From positions 1-5,672 of the forward strand of contig JAPYSZ010000045.1 of assembly GCA_029941645.1 (NCBI GenBank): DNA of 5,672 nt, written 5' to 3'. A program made the translations under genes and the position numbers. Origin of the DNA: Candidatus Poseidoniia archaeon (lineage in GTDB: Archaea > Thermoplasmatota > Poseidoniia > MGIII > CG-Epi1). Positions 4,897-5,672 of this stretch are shown here, piece by piece. The notes below the pieces were generated by a model. That model was not told the origin of the DNA and ran no database searches. It worked only from the letters and a program-made list of their open reading frames with translations. Position 1 is the first letter of the stretch. Each line of letters begins with the position of its first letter.

Positions 4897-5672
4897 TTGA
4901 CTGATTCGATACCAATTTCAAAAGATGTTTTAGAAGAAATCTTTGATGAAACTGGATTCAACCCCAACAATCTTTCTATTCGGGAAACGAACCGTTTAGC
5001 TACACTGATAAGCAAGAAAGGAAACCTTGAATTTGTCAGAATGGAAATGGGAATTCCGAATATTCCTACTCCCAACATTGCTAAAGAAGCTGAGAAAGAA
5101 GCTATAGACAAAGGGTTCCAAGGTATTTACCCCCCATTTGATGGAATACCTGAATTAAAATTAGCCGGTAGCAAATTCGTCAAAGCATTCTTAGATGTAA
5201 ACGTTGAACCTGAACATGTCATACCTACTTGTGGATCTCTACAGGGTGGATATATCTCTCAAGCTTTAGCCGGAAATATGCATAAGGGAAAGGATACGAT
5301 TCTTTACTTAGATCCCACATTTCCTGTAACTCGGTATCAATCAAAATTTTTAGGATTAAATAATGAAGGTATTGAACTTTATGATAATCGTGGTGAAAAA
5401 TTATTAGAAGCTATCAAAGAGAAAATATCTAAAGGAAATATTGGTGGATTACTTTGGTCTTCTCCTAATAATCCCAGTTGGTCTTGCTTAACTGAATCAG
5501 AATTACAGAGTATAGCTGAAATATGTGATGATAATGACATACTAGCAATTGAAGATCTTGCATATTTAGGAATGGATTTCAGAAAAGATTATTCCCAACC
5601 TCATGTAGAACCATACATCCCTACAGTTGGTAAATTTGGGAAAAATTGGATTACATTGATTTCAGCCTCAAA
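4897..5672 (+). CDS. PLP-dependent class I/II aminotransferase (3' partial)
   Basis: First 258 codons plus two bases of a fold-type I aminotransferase; the rest lies beyond the window. Numbered from the TTG: FVRMEMGIP at 46-54, QGIYPPFDGIPEL at 75-87, phosphate-contact loop CGSLQGG at 112-118, SSPNNPSWSCLTE at 188-200 (Asn192 at the position that contacts the cofactor ring oxygen) and EDLAYLGMDFRKD at 219-231 (Asp220 for the pyridine nitrogen, Tyr223). It ends in ISAS followed by a partial codon AA, where the Schiff-base lysine is expected. NNPSW in place of the usual NPTG, together with FVRMEMG and AYLGMDFRKD, recalls a subgroup I associate with Bacteroidota. The amino donor and product are unknown. 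It is divergent from thiR with 92 bp between start codons and may share its operator, but no direct link to thiamine chemistry is visible. Confidence 0.88.
   Translation, partial: MTDSIPISKDVLEEIFDETGFNPNNLSIRETNRLATLISKKGNLEFVRMEMGIPNIPTPNIAKEAEKEAIDKGFQGIYPPFDGIPELKLAGSKFVKAFLDVNVEPEHVIPTCGSLQGGYISQALAGNMHKGKDTILYLDPTFPVTRYQSKFLGLNNEGIELYDNRGEKLLEAIKEKISKGNIGGLLWSSPNNPSWSCLTESELQSIAEICDDNDILAIEDLAYLGMDFRKDYSQPHVEPYIPTVGKFGKNWITLISAS

Noticed and set aside
4857..5111. 84-residue open frame on the minus strand at the start of the aminotransferase
   Set aside because: The plus strand encodes conserved aminotransferase motifs here; the minus frame is a shadow.

Overview
The window is AT-rich (about 25-45% G+C in rows counted by hand) and densely coded. 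It holds six genes. The first and last run off the window edges, and no gene looks broken. The organism is probably a planktonic archaeon, with Poseidoniales (Marine Group II) as my best guess. The reasons are: a transcription factor with an HTH plus a ThiN domain, the ThiR layout described in archaea; TATA-like boxes placed so that transcription would start at or very near the start codon; and very tight gene packing. This is inference. The aminotransferase at the right edge resembles a Bacteroidota-type family, so a bacterial host is not excluded.

Layout from left to right: the C-terminal part of an MBL-fold (glyoxalase II/YcbL-like) hydrolase (+, 1-447); a 35-bp gap with a TATA-like box; a DHCR24-like FAD oxidoreductase (+, 483-1967); thiamine pyrophosphokinase (+, 1972-2580), 4 bp behind it; a sodium:solute symporter (-, 2571-4001), convergent with the kinase and overlapping it by 10 bp; a ThiR-like HTH-ThiN regulator (-, 3998-4804), whose stop overlaps the symporter start by 4 bp; a short divergent promoter region holding a perfect 12-bp palindrome; and the 5' part of a PLP-dependent aminotransferase (+, from a TTG at 4897), cut at the codon for its expected PLP-binding lysine.

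The main theme is thiamine. The ThiN domain of the regulator probably senses thiamine or a thiamine phosphate. The symporter, in the same transcription unit, is a candidate transporter for thiamine or a precursor, comparable in concept to the SSS-family ThiV proposed in SAR11 and some other prokaryotes. The pyrophosphokinase turns imported thiamine into the cofactor. No thiamine synthesis gene is visible, so the locus reads as uptake and salvage. The palindrome between thiR and the aminotransferase is the best operator candidate and would place both divergent units under the regulator. The DHCR24-like flavoprotein is a separate point of interest: it is more AT-rich than its neighbours, has no obvious membrane anchor, and its substrate cannot be told from context. 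No RNA gene, CRISPR array, mobile element or convincing hairpin terminator was seen.
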